The notes below the pieces were generated by a model. It was not told the origin of the DNA, made no database searches, and was given only the letters and a program-made list of their open reading frames with translations. 64,000 bases of DNA, from contig JAKCPI010001930.1 of NCBI GenBank assembly GCA_023213315.1, forward strand, positions 1 through 64,000, in the 5' to 3' direction. Of the stretch, positions 33,101-45,400 are shown one piece after another. This DNA is from Euborellia annulipes. Its lineage: Eukaryota; Arthropoda; Insecta; Dermaptera; Anisolabididae. How positions within the stretch are numbered: position 1 is the stretch's first letter; every line of letters starts with the position of its first letter. A program made the position numbers and the translations under genes.

Positions 33101-36100
33101 AATAATAATTTTCGATTAAACCAGTGGCGGACCCAGAGGGCAATCCCACTTTCAACACTACATATACAGTGTGTTTAATGCGCAGATTTTTTTTTTTATC
33201 TCAAACTAGGACTACAGTTCATGCAAAAATTTAATTTAATAGGTTAAAGATATGAATGGTTTAGTAAAAATACAGGAAGAAACAGAAAGAAAAATATAAG
33301 AAGATTAGTTAATCACTTTCCATCTTTAATTTTTAAATAGCTGCATGTTTATTTACCCTGTTTGTGCTTGAGAAGGGGCAGAAAGGCCCTGGAAGCCCGC
33401 AGGGCTGCTAACACGTTGTGTCTATAAAGGGCATCCCAGAGGGTGTGATCTTGTTGGTCCAGACGGCCTCTGCAGCAGAGACCTGCAGTGTTCACTACCG
33501 CCCATAAGCCTGCAACAACGAACAAATAAATTATTAGCGATAAAATATGATTGGATGCTTACGCAAATGATTATTATTTTAATCATATATTAAAAATGCG
33601 TGACAAAAATGATTTCAATTCATTTAGAGAGGTGTTGAATGACCACCACAACGAATCCTCTACAAATATACACTCAGGGACTTAGGGTTTGCGATTTTCC
33701 CTCTCTAAATCAAAGCGGAGTAAACATCTTTTGCATGGCTGGAGATGTAACACCCTTGTGTATTTTAAGTAGGTAAACTTATTATAGAAGAGTATTTTGC
33801 ATCACTTTTTTATGGTCCCTTTTGCACTTCATTTCAAAGAAGAACGAAAATTTTTTATAAGCTCGATTTTTTAAGCTATTAAAAATTGATAAGTTTGGGT
33901 AAGCTATGATTTATTTGCAGGAACTGACAAAATTTCGAGGCAGCATTTGCGTTTCTATTTTTATTTTATTGAAATTATTGTAAACCTATAGTTAAAAATT
34001 AAAACAAAAAAATATTTTAATTTATACCTTTAGCGAACGAATTTGATGTTATGTTCTATGTAATAAAAGAAAAGACAAATTTAATTAAAATATCAATAAT
34101 GGCTCTTATTTTATTTTAATGATATTTTGCAACTATATATAGTATACTAGTATACTAGTCTATCAGCATATATAAGGGGGGCCTAGGGCCCCCCCCGAAA
34201 TTTTCCAAATGCATATACATATATAGGGATACACAGGCAGTGGCGGATTAATGCAATTTTGTCGGGGGGGCGGTTTTTTTTTTTTATTTAAGGACTCTGT
34301 CGGCATCTAAGGCCATTTAGACCCCTTTCCTATTTATTTAAATTGATTGGTAACAAATTCAATTGAAATTAAAGCCCGGAAATCATAATTTCTTTAGATT
34401 ACTAGTTTTTATAATATTGTGAATTTCTTCTCGGGGGGGGGAGCGATCGCCCCCCTCGCCCCCCCTTTAATCCGCCCCTGTATACAGACATTAGCGAGTC
34501 CCCCCCCCCGAAATGTTTGATCGGCCCACGCAAAAGAGGAAATGTTCCGGAAGGCGGCAAAATTTTCGAAAAAAATTTGGTTCCGCAAAAACAATTTTTG
34601 AGTTCAGGCCCCCCACGGAAAAAAATTTCTATATACCTCCCTGTAACCTATATACTGTATATACTACTTTATATATTGACATTAAAGCTTAATCAAAGCA
34701 AATAAAATATATATTTAATATTTAATTTATAAAAAATTAATGTCAAATTATAATTTCTTTCAAGCTGGCCTGAAGATGTCTGCCAGACGAAATCGATCGT
34801 CAAGAGCATAAATTAAAATATTTCTTCATATAAATACTTCTCTTAGCTATATATGAAATATATAGAGAGAAAGAATTTTTTTTTTTTACATTTGTAATTG
34901 GTATTTTTATAATCAGGTGTATTTTAAATTTTTATTTTACATATGTATGTAGGTTTTTTATATTCATGTGTATTTATTATTTTGTTTTACTCTTATATCA
35001 GTTTCTTTGGTATTTTTATATGGATCTGTAAATTGTAGGCCTACTTTTATTTTATATTTATTTATGTGTGAATTTTGGATGCTTTTGTAAGAGAAATGGT
35101 CCTGGAACCGATTCTAATTAATAAAAATTTTTTTGACAATTGAAAGTATTTTTTGTAAATATTTCAAAGTTTATCTTAAAATTCCCTAAAAACGTTCAAA
35201 GGTTGAAATTGAATATTTTGATAAAGATTAAATAAATAATTTTTTTTTTTTTTATTATGTGAATAAATTTAATAATGATTAATTTATTTCCAGTAGACTA
35301 AATAAACAAAGCAATTTGGTTTGGATAAACTTGAAAATTCTCATTATGCATTCTTTGAATTCACGAATTACTTACATCTAGTTCACAAACATAAAATAAC
35401 GAGATAATATGAGTTTGTTGGAAATGGAATTGAAAATGAGCCAATAGGAACGGAAAGGAAGGAGAGAGAGAGCGCCTTAAGGATAGGCCACACATGCGAC
35501 TTCGCAGCGTGGCTGGAAACATAAGATAAAAGGCGAAGCAATTTATTATTTTCTAATTATACTATTTAATATATTTAAAAAAAGAGAAGTTTATTTCAGC
35601 CTACCGTCATAGCCTGCTGGGAGGCTTTTCCTGACGAAGTCGAGCGCCTCACGTAGAAGATCCTCCCGGGCAGGGTCAAGAGTGACCATAACCAGAGCAC
35701 CGGCTTGCACCTGGCCATTGCAAGCTTGAGCTTCAAAGTGTTTAAGGTGTGCTCGGAGGCGTTGCGCCTGTGGTCCTGCCGGGTCACGTACTCCTGCGAA
35801 CACCTGTCCAGGACGTTAGTCAGTCTGGTTATAGAGACCGGATTTATCAACAGTAAAATAGACAAAATATAAAAAAAATCTGGTGTGACTGGCGCACAGC
35901 ACACAACTTTCTCTTACCTTCGGTAATCGAAAGTTGTGTACTGTGCTTGTCACACCAGATTTTTTGTGTCGACATGTATTTAGTTTCCGACAGTAGGAAA
36001 TATTTGAATTCAGGTGTAAAATGTATAAGTATGGGAAAATATTTATATTTTGTTACCATGGCAACCATTTCTCCTATCTTTCCTATGAAGCACAAGAGTA

Positions 36101-36361
36101 AAGTGTGCTTCAAACAATTTTGAGGGCAAAACGAGAATATACATTTGAAAGAACATCTAAAAAATAATTGATTTTTGAATTTTAATCAAAATCGTTAGAG
36201 CGAATTTTGAGAAAATCGAAAAAAACTGAAAAAGTACATCAGTAAAGTACTAGTACTCTTTGGCCGATTTTGATTAAAAGCTTATTTTGTCGGTCCCGGG
36301 GGTATTTAACTTAAATATAAAATTTCAGCCTCATAGCTCAATTCCTTCATGCTTAAAATTG

Positions 36362-36405
<44 letters not shown>

Positions 36406-39400
36406 GACCATGTCGCGAAAACCACTTTTTTGGATTCAGGGGACCTCAAAACGTGAAGATCCATCAAAATCTCGACATCGAATTTTTGACATGAATCCAA
36501 TACTTTCTCTCTCTATATATATTACATATATACATAGGTAAGAGAAAGTAATAAAAACAAATTTCGTATTACCAAAAAAGCAAAAATTTGTTCAACTGAT
36601 GTAAAATAACTCAAATACATAATTATTTTTGTTTTAAAAAAAATTGTTTTTTTCCAAACAAAAATTGTTCCAGATGGTTTGATAATAGTGGCGGATTTAG
36701 GTTTCGGGGATATTTAGTGAACTGCAGCAGTAAGATAATTTAATCAAATAATTTTGGAAGTTTACTTCTTACAGGACCCTACGGCCAGTGGGTCCCCGAT
36801 TTATTTTATACTCATAGGATTTGAAGGTGAGTATCTGAATATCAATTTCTAAAGCAGCACGATGATGCCCTTCTTAAAAACATTCAAGAAAATCGACTTT
36901 GAAAATTTCCGAGTTCTATAAGTTCGAATAATTTGGACGCATTTGTTGAGTAGCTCGTTATCTTATTGTTAAATAAGACGAGTCTGTTCATATATTTTCA
37001 TTTATCTATTTGCACCCAGGCTTGGAGTAGTTGGTAGCTGGTCCACCTTCTATAAACTTGGAAATATTTAAAGTTGATTTTCTTTAGTGTTTTTGAGAAG
37101 TGCATCGTACTGCTTTAGCTTTAGTAAATTGATGTTCAGATATTCAACTTCAAATACTATGAGTATAAAAAAATCTGGTGTGACTGGCGCACAGCACACA
37201 ACTTTCTCTTACCTTCGGTAATCGAAAGTTGTGTTCTGTGCTTGTCACACCAGATTTTTCGTTTCGACATATATTTAGTTCCCGACAGTACGGAACAATT
37301 GTATTCACTATGGAAAATTTATAAGTATGGGAAAATATTTATATTTTGTTACCATGGCAACCTTTTCTTCTATCTTCCCTATGAAATACAAGAGTAAAGT
37401 GGTCTTCAGAAGATTTCAATCGCAAAATGAGAATATACATTTTAAAGAGCATCTAAAAAATAATTGATTTATGCATTTAAAAAAAAATCGTTGGAGCAAA
37501 TTTAGAGAAAATCGAAAAAAACTGAAAAAGTGCATCAGTAAAATACTAGTACTCTTTGGTCGATTTTGTTAAAAAGCTTCGTGTCACGTCCCATGGGGGT
37601 GCCTAACTTAAATATAAAATTTCAACCTTCTAGCTCTTTTCGTTATTGAGATATTTTGTTCACAGACAGACACACAGACACACGGACACACAGACAGACA
37701 GACCATGTCGCGAAAACCACTTTTTTGGATTCAGGGGACCTCAAAACGTGAAGATCCATCAAAATCTCGACATCGAATTTTTGACATGAATCCAATACTT
37801 TCTCTCTATATATTTCATATATAGGGTAAGAGAAAGTAAAAATGATCCACAAGACGTAGGGCTCTCTTGTTAGTATGAATGCAGGATCTTATTATTTTTC
37901 TCAAAATATTTGCAGCTACTTAGATTCTATTAAAATAAAAAATATTTTTTGATTTCGGGACCAGCTTAATCGGTGAGAGGGGTGGGCTCCATGATTCCGC
38001 CACAGTTTGACTGTCAAAGTCGAACTTTTAATTTTTTAAATTCTACATCAAGTAATTTTATTTTAAATAAAAATCTTGAGAAACTGTAGATTATTTGTAT
38101 AAGATAAGAAATAACGTTTCGGCTAATCCTTCGGTGGCCATCTTCAGTTACAAATTAAAACACAATCTCAACATATTTAAAGATCTACATTCAGAATGCA
38201 ATGTTTACGAAAATAACAAACTTAATTTTAATATAAAAAATAATAGGCCTACTGTATAATTTTAGAGAGCCTGAGGTCAACAAAAGTAGATATTGTTTTT
38301 TGTTATATTGTATATCAAATTTTGCTTCAATTCTTTCGACCTGAGTGGCACAATCATCTCTGAACGTGTATGTGCTCGCTCACACAGATCACGCTTTTTT
38401 TGAAGACAGGAAATAGCAAATCGTGGATCAAATTTTTAAATACTTTCCTAACTAATCAAGTGAATTAATATGAGATGCTTTTCTTTCTTATACACCGAAT
38501 CAAAGTGATTGCAAAGGCAAAGCGTCCTTTTTTTGTCGATTGGGATTTAGATCTTGAGTCTAAGCCCCGGGATTTTTTGGACCAGTAATTTACTTGAGTC
38601 CCAGCGTCCATTCAAGTTGTGTATCGTTTCGTCTTTCCAATAATCTTTTCAAGTCAAATAATTTTCAAAGTTCGCCGCTTACTGCCAATTTGTTTCCAGA
38701 AAATGTCTTTTGGACCATCTCAATTATCTAAATTAACACGACATCTAAACGAGGTACAATTTACCCAAAATAGGGCATCAATTAATGATCATTTCCAGAG
38801 AATAATTTCAATGCAGTTGCGTGCCAGATTGTTTTTAAAAGAAAACCAATTTCGGCCAATGTGCTTCGGCCCTTTTTTTTCTTTATACTCGCATCACATA
38901 TATATTTTTTTTTCTCCAAGTTGTTACACCAACTTGAAACATAAAAATAAGAAAAAAAACAAGCTAGCTCACTTCGATGTCCAGGCAAAAAAAAAAATAA
39001 AGTTCTCAATCCAAATAAATAAAAACAAAACAACCGATTAAAAAAAAGAAAAGAAAAAAATATTAGAACTCAATGAAATTGTACTCCAAGAAAAGGGAAA
39101 GAAGAATAGAGGGTCTCTTTTTCATTAAGGCCATTGTTAAGTTACATACGCCTTTGTTTACACTTTGCTTTCAAGCTCGAGAAGACATTTTTAATTTCTC
39201 TGTCGGAGTAGCTAATAGAATTTCTGCTTGTGATGGCTGGAGGGTAGAGAGACTAGTCACGAGGGGTGTTTGATATTCCAGGGCCGATTATTTCATGTAT
39301 AGTTAGCTAGCAAAATGGAGGGGTAAAAAATAGAGATCCTCTATTAAACTTAAAACAAGATGATGGTTAATTCTAATTGGAAGGAAATAAATTTAAAATT

Positions 39401-42400
39401 GTTGGATTTTGAGGTGACACTGGTTATATTTAAAGAAAAAGTAATAGGCATTATCCAGAGTGACGATTATTCCGAGGAAATGTCTTCTTTAATTTAGAAA
39501 ATATTATAGCTTAGGTATAATTAAGTGGACTTCAAACACGTTTTAGGAAAACACCTATTAGTAATGTATACTTTTTAAAGGGCATTTAAAAAAAAATAGC
39601 TTATTTAAGAACTTTAATCAGTTGCCCTCCCGGCCTTGGTGAAATTGCTAGCGTGCGACTATACCAAGGGTAGCGGGTTCGGATCCCAGGCAGTCCGATG
39701 ATTTTATTTAAGGGTGTTCAGGAGCGAAGTCTAAACGTACTTTAAAAAAAACTAGACTATTATAAGAAATTTTTCAATGCGGTTTATTTTTTTAAATGAA
39801 TTAAATTCATAAGAGATTATTGGGACATCGAGCTATAATTTTTTTAATGACTTATTAAAAAATTATCGTAATTAATTTTTTTGTTATCAAGCAAATACAA
39901 AAAAACAATCTGTCCCAATAATCTTTTTTTTTTTAATTTAAAAATGAATTTATTGTTATTATTAATCACATATTAATTAAGAAATTTTTAAAATAAGCTT
40001 AGATGATTTATTTAAAATTCAACTGTCAAATTAGTTCAGCATTCTTGCAATAGATGGCAGGCTAGTCTAACAGCCTATATAGTATTTGCCTATATCTGGC
40101 CTATATTAATATATTTTTATACTTTTATAAAAGATACATAATATATAATAACATTTATAAAGTATTTATTGTTAAAAGATCAATGAAAATCAACCAAATG
40201 CATTAAATATTATTAGCTACCATTCTGACATCTCTTGGCAAATTTTTGAATTACTTGATTTTTGGGCATACTTTTTATGACACACTACGCCATCTTAGCG
40301 GGAAAAACATGCGTAACCACTTCGCTCCCGAGGCCCCTTAAGCCAATTGAATTTGAATTGAATTTTTAATTTAAAGTCTAAATGGGCTAAGATGCCGAAA
40401 AAGATTTGCAACGATCTCTGTGGCTGGTGGCTGTTGATTTACTCTGTTGCCAGGCACTGCTAACGATAATCCTTATTTAAATTTATGATTTAAAGGTTGC
40501 ATTTTAAACCATAGAAATATAAAATAAAAAATATTCTAAATTTTATATATGAATCAGCAAGAAGGCAAAAAACAAATCCGCAATTACATTATTATGATTA
40601 ATGCTTCTTACTTCAACCCCTTCTCTTCAAATGACCATCGAAAAGTTAATTATCATTTTCAATTATAAAGTAAAGAAGTTGAGTCAAATTTTAATCAAAA
40701 ACAAACAGAACGTTTAATTAAATAATGAGCATCAAAATTAGACAAGCGCGTGTATGTTTTAAAATTTATGATGATTCATTCATTATCATATAATATTTAA
40801 ATTAGAATAAATTTAGAGCCTAGCGATCAGAAATAGTAGCCTACAGCAGCGTTTAGGCTATATTAAAATTTATTATGAAAGACCGCCATCTTTAGGCTAT
40901 AACTTTTAGGTCGTGGATTCCGTTCTTAGCAAAGAAATTTTTAAATTGACTGTCGATCAATTGAAATTGAAATAAATAGATCCGGAGTCTAAATGGCCTC
41001 AGATGCCGAAAAAGACCTTAAAAAAAAAATATGGGGAATGACTTCCCCGAGACTTTCTAGTATATTCTTTTGGAATTACGTCTGGGTGTGTGTGTGAACA
41101 CGATTGCTTAAAAACCAAAGCAGCTAGATGGATGAAATTTGGTATATGATCCTTACACTAAAATTGTAGATTTCTATCAGCTTTTGGAATAAATACGTCA
41201 CTTGGAAGTAGTACTTTACCTAATAAGTTTTTTCAGAAATTTCGAAATTTTAAATTTTTTTGTTATATTATGATAAAATATTCAATTTTAAAAAGTTTTT
41301 ATTCTTTGACATTTTTCCGAAAACTGAATAGTTTTTGAAATAATCACAGAAGAAAATGACATTTTTCGTTAATTTTGGAAAGAAAAATCAAAACAAAATC
41401 ATACAGGTGTCATTAAAAAACATGTAAATATAAACAAAACAAATGAATTTGTTTATATTTACATGTTTTTTAATGACACCTGTATGATTTTGTTTTGATT
41501 TTTCTTTCCAAAATTAACGAAAAATGTCATTTTCTTTCTGTGATTATTTCAAAAACTATTCAGTTTTCGAAAAAATGTCAAAGAATAAAAACTTTTTAAA
41601 ATTGAATATTTTATCATAATATAACAAAAAAAATTTAAAATTTCGAAATTTCTGAAAAAACTTATTAGGTAAAGTACTACTTCCAAGTGACGTATTTATT
41701 CCAAAAGCTGATAAAAATCTACAATTTTAGTGTAAGCATCATATACCAAATTTCATCCATCTAGCTGCTTTGGTTTTTAAGCAATCGTGTTCACACACAC
41801 ACACACACGGACACACACACACACAGACATAATGCCAAAAATGGTATTTTTGGACTCAGGGAGGTCTAAAACGTGGAGAAACATCAAAATCTCGAAGTCG
41901 AATTTTTTACGATTACAATACTTTCTCTATACGAGAAAGTAAAAAACTTAGAAACGTAAGTAGTTAATTTCAGTTTATTTTTTCTATAAAATAGCAGAAT
42001 TTCTCTTCACTCAGGGGCTCACTTTAGTGAATACATGGATGGCGACCACGAGTTACCCGAGCTAGAACTGGGATTTCTTCCTTTCTTTTATGCCAGCCTT
42101 TTTTTCACTTCTATTTTCCTATATAAAATTTCTAATAATTGCATTAAATTCCAGTGGCCAATAGAATAAATAGCTATCGAATTTTCTGAGCCTTTGGCAG
42201 AGACTCCTTTTGAAGAATATCTCATTTGGAAACTGAAGTCGATACGAACAATAAAAATAAAATAAATAAATAAAAATAAAATGAATTGTTTTAAAAGTAA
42301 TATAACTTTATTCGAAAAGATATAAAAAAGAAGTTTATTTCAATTTCATTTCTTTTTTAGTTCTTCTTCCGTCCCCATCGATACATGCCAAGTGTATGTC

Positions 42401-45400
42401 TGTCTGTCTGTCTGTCTCACAGTCTTGGCCACCAACAAACACTAGCCGAAAGACATTTAAATTTATTTTATTTAAATAGATCCAATTTTATCAATGAAAT
42501 CATTTTTTTCTTTTATACAAAATTTTTAATTATTTTTCATATTCTAGAATTTTTTTTTTGCAAATTTTTTACTGATTGAGACAATAATTTTTTTGTTTTT
42601 TATCAAGTGTGCTCAGGGTCGTTATTTCAGCTTTTTCTTGAGAGGGCCAAACTTTTTTTTCTTAAAATTTACTTACAAATAGCAACTAAAATTTGGCCAA
42701 AAGATAATTAATTTAATTTTGTTCAGTTTATATACTCGTAAATCTGCCCTCGGGGCTTGGTGATGAGGTTAGTCACAACCTAGTATACCAAAAGTCGCGG
42801 GTTCGGACCCCAAGCAGTCCGATGATTTTATTTCTTTAAAACAAAAAACCTTGTCTATCATATTTGAATTTAATTCTCCTATTAAAGCATAATGTTTCAA
42901 CTAGAGCCAACGGTTACCAGTTTAAAATTAATTAGTGAATGTTTAAAAAAAAATCTGGTGTGACTGGCGCACAGCACACAACTTTCTCTTACCTTCGGTA
43001 ATCGAAAGTTGTGTACTGTGCTTGTCACACCAGATTTTTTGTGTCGACATGTATTTAGTCCCCGGCAGTAGGGAATATTTGAATTCGGATGTAAAATTTA
43101 TAAGTATGGGAAAATATTTATATTTTGTTACCATGGCAACCATTTCTCCTATCTTTCCTATGAAGCACAAGAGTAAAGTGTGCTTCAAACAATTTTGAGG
43201 GCAAAACGAGAATATACATTTGAAAGAGCATCTAAAAAATAATTGATTTTTGAATTTTAATCAAAATCGTTAGAGCGATTTTTGAGAAAATCGAAAAAAA
43301 CTGAAAAAGTACATCAGTAAAGTACTAGTACTCTTTGGCCGATTTTGATTAAAAGCTTATTTTTCCGGTCCCGGGGGTTTTTAACTTAAATATAAAATTT
43401 TAACCTCGTAGCTCAATTCCTTCATGCTTAAAATTGAACACAGACACACACACCCACCCACCCACCCACACACCCACCCACCCACCCACACACCCACCCA
43501 CCCACAGACAGACCATGTCGCGAAAACCACTTTTTTGGATTCAGGGGACCTCAAAACGTGAAGATCCATCAAAATCTCGACATCGAATTTTTGACATGAA
43601 TCCAATACTTTCTCTCTATATATATATTACATATATACATAGGTAAGAGAAAGTAAAATAAATAAATAAAATTCTCGTAAATATATCGCTCCTTAAATGG
43701 AAAAGTGACACAACTCAAACATTATCAATTTTGAGATTTTGTATAAAAATGAGTTCTTATTATGTGTCATTTCTTTCATTTTTAAGTATCACCCTCAGAA
43801 TGCGCTAGTGTCGTTTTTCAATTTTGGCGTTTTTGCTCTTATTTTTGTGGAAAAGTGTCATTTGTCTAACTGATGTCGAGTTAAGCACAAGGCAGTACAG
43901 TTTTTAGAAGAAATATGTACATTGCATACAATAATATCATAATAATTTAAATACATCGCGTTTTCCATTAAGAAAAGTGCCCCCCCCCCCAAATGACGCC
44001 TCTGAGTGTGCTAATGACCTGATGAAAACAAATAGAATTGTTCAAATGTTGTTTCGAAATAGGATTAAAAAAAAAAACAGCTACAACACGCTAATTTTAA
44101 AAATTTTTATTTATTATAGACACTTTTGGATAATTGTTAGCCAATGGAATTTAAATAAATGAAAAGATCGTGAGAAAGGAGCTTTAGCTCTGCCATTTTT
44201 TTTGCAAATGATTCTTAATTGAAATATAGGCCTAATTTAAACTTATTTTCTTCTAGAGTTTTTTCTTTAATACAAAATAAGGATGGTAGAGGGAGATAGC
44301 CCCCGTGGATACGCCACTAGAGACAAAATTAAAATTGCTTTATATTTTTCTTTCTATTTGAAGAAAATTTAAATAACAAAAGGAATTTCTCATCCCTTGT
44401 TTGAAATTCCCATGGCTAATTATTTTCTTCTCTTTTAAAAAGTATTAATTTATTTATTTAATATTCTAAATTTTATTTTAAGACAGAATAATTTCATCTT
44501 CCTATTAGTGAAAAAAAGAGGTGAAAAGATGAATACTTAAAGATCTTTAATGTCCATTTGCACCACATGCACAAATAGAAGATCTTAAGGCTCGATTTCC
44601 TGATTTCAAATTCAATTGCAAGATGTAAGACGAGCTTAAGGTGCGCGTCTCGGAAAACCGTTAAAACAAGATTGACTCGAGGCGGCAAGAGATGGCGTTA
44701 GTGTTCCCCCATTGGAATACACGTAACTTGCTCCATTTCATTCTAGACTTTCCAGCTAATTAATTAAAGGCAAAAGATTAATTATTCTTTAACACAATGA
44801 TTACTAATTTAATTATCTACAACTTATTAGAGCTCCTTTTTTTAAAATATCTTTTATTTAATGCGATTAATCTAAAAAAAATTTTTTTTTTTTCGAAAAT
44901 CAAAAAAAGGGCTGCTATAAGTTGTAGATATTTTAAATAGCTTTAATTAAAAAAAAATTTGAGGTCGATAGCTTCAAAATTGTGGCAGCTGGAAAGTTCC
45001 AAAATTAGCACCCCGAGACGCGCCAGGCTGCGTCCCCAAGAATATGAAAATTAAATTCATATTTTTCAAATATTTTTAATTCTATTTCGTAGATAAGAAT
45101 GAGTTCTATCTTTTATTTCAAATAAACTTTCCTCTATTTTAACGTTTTAATAAAATATCTAGGGTTTGAAAGTCTATATTTGTTGTTTTCTCTAAAATTA
45201 AAATTCTAATTGACGGATTATGCTAGAAGCATGAAATTTTTTTTAAAAGATTCTTTGAAACAATACCAAGGGCACTCTTTGGTGATATTTTGAAAAAGGC
45301 TTTTAGTTTTTAAATAAAATAAGTTTCAAATTTGAAAATGTATGTAAAGGTAAGAGAAAGTAAAAGTGGGTCAATCTTTTAGTTCAATTTAAAAAAAAAC

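Larger units (their letters stand above)
42614..44004. mobile_element. hAT MITE, CAGTGGCGTCATTT family, copy 3, inflated by insertions
   Basis: Left CAGGGTCGTTATTTCAG, right CCAAATGACGCCTCTG, exact duplication AGTGTGCT (42606-42613, 44005-44012) although 1391 bp apart. The SINE-1 at 42744 and the element A at 42945 account for most of the extra length. Confidence 0.9.

Noticed and set aside
36363..36401. CRISPR-like or satellite array
   Set aside because: Plain dinucleotide microsatellite with no spacers; nothing prokaryotic in the window.
38619..39041. 140-codon plus-strand frame, longest in the window
   Set aside because: A+T-driven composition, ends in a Lys/Asn run, no recognisable domain, no splice support; kept only as a note in the intron entry.
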